64,000 bases of DNA from Erigeron canadensis (Eukaryota; Streptophyta; Magnoliopsida; Asterales; Asteraceae). Under the pieces are notes generated by a model that saw only the letters and a program-made list of their open reading frames with translations, was not told the origin of the DNA and ran no database searches. Position 1 is the stretch's first letter; the number at the start of each line of letters is the position of its first letter. A program made the translations under genes and the position numbers. This document shows positions 25,246 to 36,203 of the stretch, in pieces. The stretch covers positions 51,706,587 through 51,770,586 of the forward strand of contig NC_057761.1 in NCBI RefSeq assembly GCF_010389155.1. Reading direction: 5' to 3'.

Positions 25246-26349
25246 AAGTCGGAAAGTGTAAAGTGTTTAGATACTATACCTGTCGGCCGATACATTATAA
25301 GAATATATACTTGTCTGCTGAGTTCAGCTACCTTGAGGGTAGTGAAGAAAAAGCATGCGACCTAACAATACCTTCGCACAAGTTCGACAATACATATACA
25401 ATAGCAACCATATTGAACATATTAAACAACATAAAAATGTAGAAACATCATAACCAAGACAAACATACATGTTATGGGACCTGATGGTCCCAAAAAGATA
25501 ACAGATGCTACACAACCTAAGAAACATAGCATCTTAGGCCGCCTAACTAACTGATCTAGTCCTCACACAAAACCATCAAAGCACTAAACTAAACCTAGAC
25601 ACCTAGTCCTCTAGAATAGTATGAACGGGTATTTGGTTTTGACTAACTGAATTTCAAATTTCATCTCATTAACTTACCAATTTGTAGACACGTCTAATCC
25701 TATCACAATTTTATCTAACTTAAGTTGGATGGTATTCATAGGTACTCTGAATGTATTAACTAGGGATTTACAAAAATTTTAGATGTATCTTAATAACAAG
25801 CATAAAATTGTTATCGTCCGTGTGATTTATCAAAAGTTATATGTTTCATTTTTACCTTTCAAAAATAATGGATTTAGTCCCTGACTTTAGAGCCTCATCA
25901 ACAATTTTGGTCCACAGTGTTGACTTTTTGACCAAAATTGTTGACTTTTGGATCAAAATTGTTGACTTTTGGACCAAAAGTGTGGACGGAGGTTAAAAAG
26001 TCAGAGGTCAAATCCGTAATTCATGAAACGTAGGGATGAAACTTGTAATTTCTGACGAACCACATGGATGATTTTTGTAATTAACTTTTGTTAATAATAA
26101 TACCCAATACACTAAACATAAAAAGTCAACCAGAAAAGACAGCTTATTTGTGAAAACCGAATGTTAAATTAACGAATAACAATGAATATGTTTTGACAAA
26201 AAGATTCACTTTGGGTTGTCGCATAAAGGATACAATTTTATCATTGAATCTGCATGATTGAAGCCAAGAAAACCAGTACATATTGACAGTCACATATACC
26301 AATTAAATATGAAATCTATGTTTGGAAATGCATTCAACTTTTTTTCTTT

Positions 26350-26580
26350 TTTTGACAGGTGCGCATCAAATATTCCAACGGAGAGTCTAGACTATATTGT
26401 CTTAACAGGAGTCTACTCGCCCAATATCTAGGGAGGAAGAAAAACCCTCCTAATGGTCCCCCAAAAGCAGATAACATATTAGGGGAAAACTTTTCACTTG
26501 AACTTGTGTCTCTCCAAATTCAAGTCCTCATAGAAGACTTCCTAACCAATGGCTATCAACTCATCCATTGATTGCATTCA
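26350..26580 (-). mobile_element. tRNA-derived SINE-like element
   Basis: On the minus strand the head reads GATAGCCATTGGTTAGGAAG (A-box-like), followed by ACACAAGTTCAAGTG (B-box-like). The opposite strand is open across this stretch but the predicted peptide has no recognisable domain. Termini not resolved. Confidence 0.42.
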
Positions 26581-27225
26581 ATTTTACTATAGTATGTTTT
26601 CAAGTTAGAGCTTTTTTTTATTGTGTATCCAACGTTATGTTTTTTATTATAATTTTTGCCAACGTGCATTCATATAAAAATTGCCATATTGGCAAAAAAA
26701 ATTTACTAGATATATACTAATAAGTGAAAGTTGGATATACACAATAATAATATTTAGAGTCGGATTCTTATTCTAGATTTCAGGCAATAGGGGGATATAT
26801 TTTGAATACTTACCCATCAGATAACAGTATCTACCTGTTGCCCAAATCAAACAAAAGATATGTCCTGCTGCAGACCCTGGCAAATGTAACTATGTTAGAC
26901 CAGATTCCCAATTTTCCTCATAAAATAATAAACAAGAACAAGTCAAGGACTCCTTTTGACTGAATGCAGGCTTCTAAATTGCACATTCTTAGAAATTGGG
27001 GTTAAGATGATTTTAATAGTCTAAGATATCGCAGGACATAATTAGCAAAACTACAAAGCTGTGGTTTGACCATTTTTTTTTTAATCAAAGCATAAGAAAA
27101 CTTTAATTTCATAAGCTGATAAGCCTAGTTATATTAAGAAAACTAGAAATATGTTTTTGCTACTATTGCAATAACTAAGTTCACGACCAGAACTGAGTGT
27201 TCGCACCAGTTTTCTCCAGTAATCA

Positions 27226-28914
27226 TCATACAAACTTCCAGGCAGAAACAGAAAAGATCGGTACCCCTTTCCATCCAACAAGAAAACATTTGCCATCAAC
27301 ACGAAGCATACAACAACCACAATTAAGGTTGTTTATCAACAACTTTGCTTCATCTAAACTCGCATCACTCAACTCAACTTCCAGCATCCCAAAACGAGAG
27401 AAAAACGCCCTCCAAACATCAATGCAGACGTGCCGAACCGTTCTCTCCTCTCCTTCAGCTGCCACAATATTCGTGATAGATTGACCATAGAAAACAGACT
27501 CCATAGCCTTTCTGTTAAAATCATCATCGGCTAAATTATCTGACATACTGTCAAAAAGTGCACCGTAGAAGAAAAGTGCTTCTATGAAACGTTTCACAAA
27601 TTCTGGTGAAGTGTGGTTAGCTTCAACTTCAGAGATCAGTGTTATACAAGGATTGATTTTCCGAATCTCTCGCATGAGACGTTCAAGAACTTTTGATCTT
27701 ACAATCAAAGATGATAATTGGAAATGTATGTAGACAGCAACCTGTTCATCATCATTGAGTTCGAGGAGATTTACATTGAAATCCAGCATGTCTTCTATCA
27801 TAACAATCTTGAAACTAAATGGGATGTTCAATGTCTCTGCAAATTCAGCAAGTTTATTACCTGCAGAAATCAAAATATCTTTTAAATCGTATGTTTGAAA
27901 TTTGAATATTAGCAAACTTTTAAACAAGAAATTTTGTTGTTTGCGAAGGCTGTTGTTAACATGTCCCAACTATAATAGTTATATGCTAGATATTTGAGAC
28001 TTACATGCATCTTTTATCTTTGCTTCCAATCTTGTAGCTACTGCGGTTATCTTCAAATGCTCAATTTCACACTCACTTGCAAGACCTTGCATCAAAACTG
28101 TATATTGCATCCCTGTCCTGATCCCAAAATCAACTACATGAATCTTTTTAGATTCTTTTACATGTTCAATTATTGTACGCATTGAACTGAACTGGCAAAC
28201 TTGCGCAAACGGGACTCTCCGGTAAAACAAAAATAAGCACTCTTCAACATTCATTAACGCATCTTCAAGATCACACATATTGTCAAGTCCAGCCTTAGCC
28301 ACTTTTCCCATCTCTCGGTTAATTTTCTCCATAATCGCTTGAGAAAAGTAGTGAACCAACCTTTGAACAGGATTCCCTTCATTGGAAGATGTGTTATTGC
28401 ATAACTCAATGAGTTTGCTTGCCTGCTCACACTTTCCTTGACTGGTTTTCTCAGCTGAATACAAAAGAGTAATCAGAAGTTCTACGTCTTTAGCTGCATC
28501 TTCTGATAGTCCAGAGAATGAGATGGGAAATGGATGGCTTAGATCCGAGATTTCATCAGCTTTTGAAGAATAAAAATCGATAAAATGCTGTCCAGCCATT
28601 CGAATTCTTGCATTAGTTGACATTTTTTGGTCATCCTCTACATGGGATTCTTTGTCGTAGGGATACACTTGAATCTTTTCACCGTTCAAATTTTTGACTC
28701 TGCTTGAAAAATCTTTAACAAGACCAAGTGCTGAAAGAGGTGTGGTTTTTTTAATGTCTCCTGATTGGATATTTGTACCCTGTACCAAGTTGTGATAATT
28801 GAGGGAGTTAAAATCAAAATAAATATTTTCAAAATTACCAGAGTCAGTAATGAATGATTTCTGCTGATTATCATGAGCAAGTTTACTAAGATCATATTTC
28901 TCAGAAGGAAACAT
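27226..28914 (-). CDS. GRAS-family transcriptional regulator, copy E
   Basis: Exon 1 is 28914-28005 and exon 2 is 27860-27226; the phase-1 intron is 144 bp; the product is 514 residues. The ATG at 28914 gives MFPSEKYDLSKLAHDNQQ. Landmarks: AEKTSQGKCEQASKLIE, IHVVDFGIRTGMQY, LKITAVATRLEAK, FSFKIVMIEDMLDF, RFIEALFFYGALFD, IVAAEGEERTVRHVCIDVW and SVSAWKFV. Relative to the other copies one residue is missing near the C-terminus (NLNCGCCMLR against NFDCANSCMLR). Both flanks share duplicated sequence with copies A and F. No inactivating change seen. Function inferred from the family: nuclear GRAS co-regulator. Confidence 0.87.
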
Positions 28915-30463
28915 CTTTACAATCTTGAAAGTATGAACTTTTAGCTACGAACGAATGCAAATTCATAAACCTCAACGACGTGTGGCAACCTAGATAATAA
29001 CCCAATGGTCGATTTGTTCGAAGTTACTTAGATGCTCATTTGCCTGCTCAGGAGTAGTACAACAGAATCAAATTTGAGATCAAGTACGGCGACCGATTGG
29101 ATATACATGGTAATATGTTACAGGTTGTTGCTTTCCTTTAGTCTCTATGTGGGTCATTCGGTAGATTGTCCTATTTTGTTATTCTATGATGAGGTGGGGT
29201 TGCTTCCTATGTTTGAGGTTAATCCGTCCAGATAACTATACAAACTTTTTCTGAACTAAACATTCAAGAGTAAACGTTATATGATTGATATTAAATGCAC
29301 ATATAGATAACACGCTAGAAATAACTGCTATAATCCATACAAGTTTCAATAGAACAAAAGTATGGAAAGTTTCTACTGCTAAATAGAAGGGGGAAGTATC
29401 AGTGTCCTAATTACAAGATGATAATCAACCTCAAAATATTATGTTTGGTTGATATATGTTTAAATATGTGAATAGTCAACTAATTATCAAAATAAACCCT
29501 AGCTAGTGATTAGCCATATTTCAGTACTCTACTCAATATCGGATTAACCATCACTGAATGTATGTGGGTTCAATAAGGTAAGGTAAAACAACGTTACGGG
29601 ATAAGCAAATACCAAAAACTGAAAAACTCAGTTTTTTGTTATTTGGTCTTAAGAATGACCTCAATTTATGAGTGCAATATAATTATATAAGCCTCTTATA
29701 TTAAATTTATACAGTAAGGTTTAACAACACAAAGGAACATGTTTGTACATGCAAACCCAAGCTGTAGGTATCCATATGGGTCACACCCATGACCCATCAA
29801 TGCATTCGATCAAGCCTTATAGCATCTGCATAAATGGCTAAACGCCATGCAACAAATAAGACCTCACAACAGGTGCAGCTATACAAGGCCGTGACTCGTG
29901 ACCTACACATTGCTCCGTGCAAGGCAGAGCAAGATGGGCTCCTAGACATTACAGACAATACCCATTACGTTAAGGGTGACTTGAACTAATACGTCACTAG
30001 GACATAGTACAGACAACGGAATTGCTCTCTCATCATCGTCAGATGACATATACACATAGGAATGGGAATATTAGTGAATCAAAATGACAGATTCCAATTT
30101 TTGTGTTTGGTAACACTGTTTAATTGGTTGCACATAATACTTAGCTGCTTCTTAATTGTAAACATAACTGTACTAAATTTATTAGACTTATTTAAGAAAC
30201 AGAGATTGAGACACTTATGTTGTGCATCCTTTATATCTTTGTAAGAACACATGTTCGTTGTATTAAACATAACCATAACAATAGACTGATGCTCATGTCA
30301 CTTATAGAGATAAACTAGAAACAGGAAGAACAGTCAACATGTGACTAAATGGCACAAGTTTCGCAGAACAATTACAAGTAAGTGCCCTCTGTGAATAGTG
30401 AGCTTTTCTAAATATGTAATATTGAACATAAGTCGGACTGCTACGGATGCCATGAGTTCATTT
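28915..30463. other. Spacer between GRAS copies E and G
   Basis: Begins with the shared leader (about 28925-29055). At about 29605-29645 a short inverted repeat (ACCAAAAACTGAAAAACT against AGTTTTTTGTTATTTGGT) could form a hairpin. The rest has no supported gene. Confidence 0.45.
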
Positions 30464-32098
30464 TCATGAGAAGGTCCAAGCCGAAACACACTGGATTGGT
30501 GTTCCTTTCCACCCAATAAGAAGGGAATTACCATCCATATCAAGCGAGCAAGAGCTTCCACAAGGAAGTTTTTCTGCCATCAGGTTTGCTTGATATAAAG
30601 CCGACATACTAAGTTCAATCTCCTTCATCCCAAACCGTGCAAAAAACTTTCTCCAAACATCAAGATTCACATGCCTAATCGCTCTCTCCTCCCCTTCTGC
30701 AGCCACACAGCTCCTTATTCCACGGCCAAAATACATAGACTCAGCAATAACACGGTTTTCATCTTCACGGCCCATACAATCTTCTAACGAATCAAAAAGC
30801 GCCCCATAAAAAAACAGAGCTTCAATAAATCGATTCACAAAGTTTGGTGAGTTAAGATTGGCTACAGCCTCAGATACCACCATAACACGAGGATTGAAAC
30901 TTTTAATTCCTTTCATTAGGGATTCAAGTCTGTCCTGATGTGAAATCATGCTCCATAAACCATGTGATGAGTGAACAGCCAAAGCTTCATCTGGATCCAA
31001 TTCAAAAAGTTCTTTTTTAAAATCTAACATATCTTCCACAACAACCACATGAAATGTGAAAGATAAGTTAATGGATTCAGCAAAATTCTTTAACCGGTCG
31101 CCTGTATGTTCAATTTTCTGTTTGTGGTTATTCCCCACAGCTGTTATCTTAAGATGCTTGATAGGACAATTGTGTTGAGATTTAAGAGCTTGCATTAGAA
31201 TCGTACCATGTATGCCGTGTTTTATCGATAGATCAATTATATGCACATGTGTCGCCCCTGCTACACCATCAACCAAAGACTGCACCCCAGAAAAGTGACC
31301 CGCTTGAAAAAATGGTAAACTTTGGTAAACAGAGATTGTAGTTGGATTTGGGCTCATCATTCTCGCTTCAATTTCATCTACTTGTTTCTTTCCAGACCCA
31401 CGGACGGAAACTCTCCCGGTTTCACCATCGATCTTTTCACGTAAAGATTTTGAAAAATAGTGTACTAATCGTTGAATTGGGTTCCCCAGACTAGGGGATA
31501 ACACATCACACCAGTCGAGAAGCTTTGTTGAACGTTCAAACTGTTGTTGGGTGACTTTCTCTGCAGAAAGTAAAAGATTTTCAATGAGCTCAACATCTTT
31601 AACTTCCTGGTCGGATAGGCCCGAAAATGAAGTGCTGTATGGATGGCTCGGCATTGAGATATCGTTCACTGATGAAGATGAAGATGACTGTATAAATCGT
31701 TCACCACCTAACCGAATAATTGCATCAGTTGATAACTTCCGCTCACTCACCTCATAGTGAACTGCATCATGACTTGATGTCTCTATCCCTTTCGCTTGCG
31801 CATGTGGTTTAATAAGCTCGGAATACTGAGATTCGATATCTGCAAGCTCTTGCATCTGATCATACGAACGAAACTGAGACGTGGTGTCAAGAAACAAGGC
31901 ATCCAAGTTATGGAAATTGTTCTGAGATTCAATATGATCAGTCGTGTTTATTTTGTTTGGCGGACCATCTTCTTGGAATAACCGAGGCAGCTTTCCAGGT
32001 GTCCCTATATCTGGACCCAAGATTTCGCCTTTAGAGTAAAAGGCTTGCTTGTTCTGAAGTCCTCCAAAAAGAAGAGAATCAAAAGGGACCATTTCCAT
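30464..32098 (-). CDS. GRAS-family transcriptional regulator, copy G (intronless)
   Basis: A single uninterrupted frame of 544 residues from the ATG at 32098 (MEMVPFDSLLFGG). It has no intron where copies A-F are split. Landmarks with positions: first leucine-rich part ENLLLSAEKVTQQQFERSTK (about 173-192), VHIIDLSIKHGI (285-296), LKITAVG (316-322), VVVVEDMLDF (351-360), RFIEALFFYGALFD (423-436), CVAAEGEERAIRHV (464-477), ARFGMKEIEL (487-496) and a final SAW motif CVSAWTFS. A run of six serines lies near 138-143. No DELLA or TVHYNP motif. It looks like a full-length, ordinary GRAS regulator and the best candidate for the state from which the two-exon copies arose, or their oldest sister. Targets unknown. 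Confidence 0.9.
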   Translation of the reverse strand: MEMVPFDSLLFGGLQNKQAFYSKGEILGPDIGTPGKLPRLFQEDGPPNKINTTDHIESQNNFHNLDALFLDTTSQFRSYDQMQELADIESQYSELIKPHAQAKGIETSSHDAVHYEVSERKLSTDAIIRLGGERFIQSSSSSSVNDISMPSHPYSTSFSGLSDQEVKDVELIENLLLSAEKVTQQQFERSTKLLDWCDVLSPSLGNPIQRLVHYFSKSLREKIDGETGRVSVRGSGKKQVDEIEARMMSPNPTTISVYQSLPFFQAGHFSGVQSLVDGVAGATHVHIIDLSIKHGIHGTILMQALKSQHNCPIKHLKITAVGNNHKQKIEHTGDRLKNFAESINLSFTFHVVVVEDMLDFKKELFELDPDEALAVHSSHGLWSMISHQDRLESLMKGIKSFNPRVMVVSEAVANLNSPNFVNRFIEALFFYGALFDSLEDCMGREDENRVIAESMYFGRGIRSCVAAEGEERAIRHVNLDVWRKFFARFGMKEIELSMSALYQANLMAEKLPCGSSCSLDMDGNSLLIGWKGTPIQCVSAWTFS

Positions 32099-33935
32099 AT
32101 AACTTCTCAATCTTTTAGGAATGGAGGGTTCTATATGTTAAAGATGTATAAAAACTAGATTGTCACAAACAGAAGAGAGATAAACTTGCATCATCAAGTT
32201 TATTATATTATAATTGGACGGGGGACATTGAGGTTATCGTTGTCGATGTGTTCAATATTGTTTAATCTAAGATGTTAAATATTTTCTTGGACTTATTCTA
32301 AGGATGCAGCCAACAGCAAAAGTACAAACACAAATTTGCAGGAAAAGTTCAACAAAGAAAAATGCATATATCCTTTAGATACAATATATATGAAATCTGT
32401 ATATGGAAGAGAGTTTGTATCTATCGATCTACAAGGATAACAAAATTTCTACTTGATAGTAAAAAGTAAGTATAAAATCAATCTGTTTGGCGTAACAAGG
32501 CAGGTTTTTCTGTTTATCAAGTCAAGAATCACTAGGCATATTTTCCTGTTCATCGAGTCAAGAATTAATGAAAATGTTGATTAATTTCTATAAACAAAAC
32601 CACTAAAAGAGCAATGGGAAAGTAAGAAATGTTAACTTTTTTTAAAACTTAGGACTCTACTTTGATACTTACACATGGCTTATAAAAAATAGGTAAGTCT
32701 CAGCTACGGGCAACCCTGCAACCGGATTACATCTTGTTACTCGGGTTTCCGTTGTTTGCTTCATGTATCTGATCAAACCAATAGGATTTCGACGGCTTAA
32801 ACAGAAAAGGAAACACTAACTAAGCTAAAGTTTCCCTCTCCATTTATTACATGTATAGCAAATACATGTTGTTGAAATAAACTGCAGGTACCTAATGATT
32901 AAACAATTCTAACATGAATATATAAAGAAAAGTTGTCTATAACTAAGGGTACAAATGACAAAATTATTGAAGATAACAAGGAACATGTTCTCAAGTAGAA
33001 ACAAATAAAGGAACATTCCAAACTTCTTATTATATTTATCGATGATATGCCATATATCTTTCTAACTGAATAGAAGTTTACCTTTGATGCGTATATTTAA
33101 GTGACATTGGCTGGTAATGTTTCCAACCAGCAAGTCTCACTGTATGTCAATGAGACATCCAGAAACTAAGCAAGGCGGGTAACACCCAGATCTCTGGACC
33201 TGCATCATCGCGTTAGTTAGTAGATGAAATTTGCTACTAGCTAATGATTATCTGCAACATGTTACATAAGATATAGGGTTAATGTCATAAAATAGCAATA
33301 TGCATAGGCCTGTAATCTGTTTTTGGTAGTTATACTCAATAATGTCCTGACATAGTACTTATACCCTTTTAAATATAGCTGCTTTGGTAGCTTGATCGCC
33401 TAATGGACTGGTTTCTTGCTTAATTATGTAGCATTTTACTTGATTATGTATTTATGTGGCTTATCACTAAAGTGCCTACCCATTCCATTGCACCAAAAAA
33501 AAAAAGGATAATTACCAAACAAGCTCATTACAAAATAACATAATTAGTAAATTAGGCACTTTCTGATTTTGGAGCTTGTGAGGCAGAGATGGAGTCAGAA
33601 AAAAGTTCCAAATGATTGGCAAAACTACATAACACATTGAAAACTTTGTTGGACAACTGCCTACACTTCTCAAGCTGTCTCTGCCCCAGTTGTGATTCTT
33701 TTATGAGCTATACCAGTTGCCTATCTACTAAGTTACCAAACTACCCATTTCAAAAATATACAATCACCCGATTATGGCATTATCAAGTATAATTACCAAA
33801 GCAAGCCATTTACCTTAGTACATTTTATTGTTATTTTATGACATTAAGGAGCCTAGAATATACTCCTTTCGTTCCAAAATAATTGTCCACTTACGAAAAA
33901 ACACATAGCACATACTCCTAAGAAACCAGTTCGAT

Positions 33936-33966
<31 letters not shown>
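32099..33966. other. Upstream region of GRAS copy G
   Basis: No gene is supported. On the minus strand near 33200 a GATGCAG|GT-like junction suggests a possible 5' UTR exon of copy G, but this is guesswork. A ATAATTACCAAA motif recurs at about 33510 and 33790. The stretch ends in a (TA)n run before the MITE. Confidence 0.35.
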
Positions 33967-34155
33967 GGGAAAAGAGAATATAAGACTGTCCGGCACCTAA
34001 GCTTAGATGTGGAACTCCTCACATACTAATATTTTACTATTTATTGTTTAATGAATAAATGCATGGGCCCCCATGATTTTTATGGATTAAAAAAATAATA
34101 TGCGAGTGTTTCACACCTAAGCTTAGATAACCGACAACCTTATATTACCATCCCC
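33967..34155. mobile_element. Second copy of the Mutator-type MITE
   Basis: A 189-bp relative of the element at 14341-14508, from GGGAAAAGAGAATATAAG to CTTATATTACCATCCCC, sharing the interior ACATACTAATATTTTA and CCATGATTTTTATGG. Both flanks are (TA)n, so a TATATATAT duplication is compatible but cannot be proved. Confidence 0.75.
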
Positions 34156-35216
34156 TATATATATATATATATATATATCAAGCATAAAATGATAAAGTTA
34201 AAAGTATAATATTTTTGAAAGTAGACAAGTATAAAATCGTAAAGCGGAAACTTAATCTAGCATGAAACAAAAAATAAAAAACACCTTGAAATGATAAACT
34301 AAAGCAAAAATGTAGATACCAACCTATGTAGTGAGTTTATTGTAAACTAAAGCAAAAATAGACTACCTGCATCAGTTTCCGGTTGTCCTTTCACCAAACA
34401 ACTTAATTAGCATGTCACACACTCATATTTTCCACGAATATATTTTTTTTACCCACAACAATAACATATTCATACATCTTACACACTTCTTACAACCAAT
34501 TTTGTCATCTACCTCCATTCTCATCCTTCCTCACAAACACCCCTCCACCTCATCATTCACACTAATACCCTTCCCACTAACATTTTTCACCCTTATGAAA
34601 GCCTCACACGGATAAACAATACAATATGATATAACATGATGAATAAAGTAAAAACAAAACAATTTGTTGCATTAAATTAATAATGAAAATGATGATGGAG
34701 TGGCAACAAGAAACATGTCTCCAATGTAGAGACATGTATAAATATTGTATACATTTATCTCACTCTGATTGCAACTGCTTTTTACAACTTCAAATAGTTT
34801 TTGATTTTGACCGCTTGATTAATTGATTGATTATGTTATAATTTTTCCCCCAAAATCACATCAGAACTTAAGACGACTGAGTGACGTCACATTATTTTTA
34901 CCACTCTTTTTCCATTTATCCTTCTTTTTCTATATAGTAGGTGGGCCGCTCATCTTTTTCTATATAGTAGGTGGGCCGCTCATAGTAGGTAGGAGAGATT
35001 TTTAAAGGGCTAATTCCTTAAAAAGTGTTCCAAAAAAAAAAAGTTCTATTATAAGAATTGAAACCAGCTAAAACATCTTTAATGGGACTTCGAACACTTT
35101 TTGCTTACGAGTACAGTTACTAGCCAGTTTTATCATTATTTTTAATACATTATCTGCCAGCTTGGAGCCACGTGTATATTATAATTATTATACAATTTAT
35201 ATAAATGAATAATTTA
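34156..35216. other. AT-rich intergenic region with a 30-bp tandem duplication
   Basis: No gene supported. Two adjacent copies of a 30-bp unit containing TATATAGTAGGTGGGCCGCT lie at 34924-34953 and 34954-34983. The region ends at the left target-site copy of the Mutator-like element. Confidence 0.55.
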
Positions 35217-35259
35217 CGAAGCGCGTAACCCGACCAGGGAAAATAGTGTAACCCGACCA

Positions 35260-35295
35260 CCCACTATTAGCGGCGACGTCGCCGCTAATAGTGGG
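35260..35295. repeat. Perfect 36-bp palindrome in the left end of the transposon
   Basis: The two 18-base halves are exact reverse complements; the left half is CCCACTATTAGCGGCGAC. The 16-bp core GCGGCGACGTCGCCGC recurs at 35380-35395, with one mismatch at 35500-35515, and again in the right end. Confidence 0.95.
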
Positions 35296-35399
35296 CCCCC
35301 CCTGGCAGTCAACGTCTGCAACCCATCACGTCATGCCTGTAACCATTCCCGAATCTCGTGGGTGTGGACCCCACTATTAGCGGCGACGTCGCCGCAAAT

Positions 35400-35600
35400 A
35401 GTGGGTCCCCCACTGGCGTTTCTCGATTTACCTTTTAAATAATTGTTTAGTGTTAATACTCATTTACCTTTTAAATAATTGTTTAGTGTTAACTATTTAG
35501 CGGCGAAGTCGCCGCAAATAGTGGGTCCCCCACTGGCGTTTCTCAATTTACCTTTTAAATAATTGTTTAGTGTTAACATTCAGTTACCTTTTAAATAATT
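35400..35600. repeat. Direct repeats in the left subterminal region
   Basis: TTACCTTTTAAATAATTGTT occurs four times between about 35430 and 35605, interleaved with a second copy of the palindrome arm followed by GTGGGTCCCCCACTGGCGTT. It forms an approximately 120-bp imperfect duplication. Confidence 0.7.
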
Positions 35601-35609
35601 GTTTTTATT

Positions 35610-35990
35610 TTAATATATGTTAATGTTAACAAATATTTTTGTTGTACTCATGCTATGGTAACTAGTATTATATGTAAGTATTTTAATATATGTTAACAAA
35701 TATTCATATATGCTATGGTAACTAGTATGGTAAATATATGTTAACAAATATTCATATATGCTATGGTAACTAGTATTATATGTAAGTATTTTAATAAATG
35801 TTAACAAATATTTTAATATATGTTAACAAATATTCATATATGCTATGGTAACACTAGTATGGTAACTAGTATTATATGTAAGTATTTTAATATATTTTAA
35901 ATAATATTTTTGTTGTACAAAAATTTTAATATATGTTAACAAATATTCATGTATGGTAACTAGTATTATATGTAAGTATATAATTATAAA
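35610..35990. repeat. AT-rich tandem repeats downstream of the transposase gene
   Basis: Imperfect repeats built from GTTAACAAATATTCATATAT and CTATGGTAACTAGTATTATA occur about five times. Open frames across the block are repeat artefacts (recurring Tyr-His-Ser and Tyr-Leu-Leu-Thr-Tyr). Confidence 0.75.
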
Positions 35991-36203
35991 ACAGTAAACA
36001 TGTTTATTTTTAACCACATCATTGTTTTTTGTTTGAAAGGAAATTGAAATTATAAAAGTTTTCAAAAGCTTAAAGTTGAAATTTATATTTTAGATGAGAA
36101 AAAAAATTAAAAACTTTTTATTTATCAACCTATTATTCATATTTTTGAATTATTCTTACACTAAAGTAAAATGTTTAATTTAATTTTAAAACATTGAACG
36201 AAT

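Larger units (their letters stand above)
24592..27225. other. GRAS F-E spacer with SINE-like repeats
   Basis: Contains the shared GRAS leader (about 24610-24740), two SINE-like repeats (25120-25245 and 26350-26580), a duplicated D-type upstream flank (26096-26200) and the downstream flank of copy E. Around 25900-25985 a TTGACTTTTGGACCAAAA-type motif is repeated. No gene supported. Confidence 0.45.

Noticed and set aside
35260..35600. CRISPR-like array of palindromic repeats
   Set aside because: Plant nuclear DNA, irregular spacing, and the repeats belong to a transposon end.
35610..36065. Frames with repeated Tyr-His-Ser and Tyr-Leu-Leu-Thr-Tyr units on the minus strand
   Set aside because: Translations of AT-rich tandem repeats inside the transposon, not a repeat protein.
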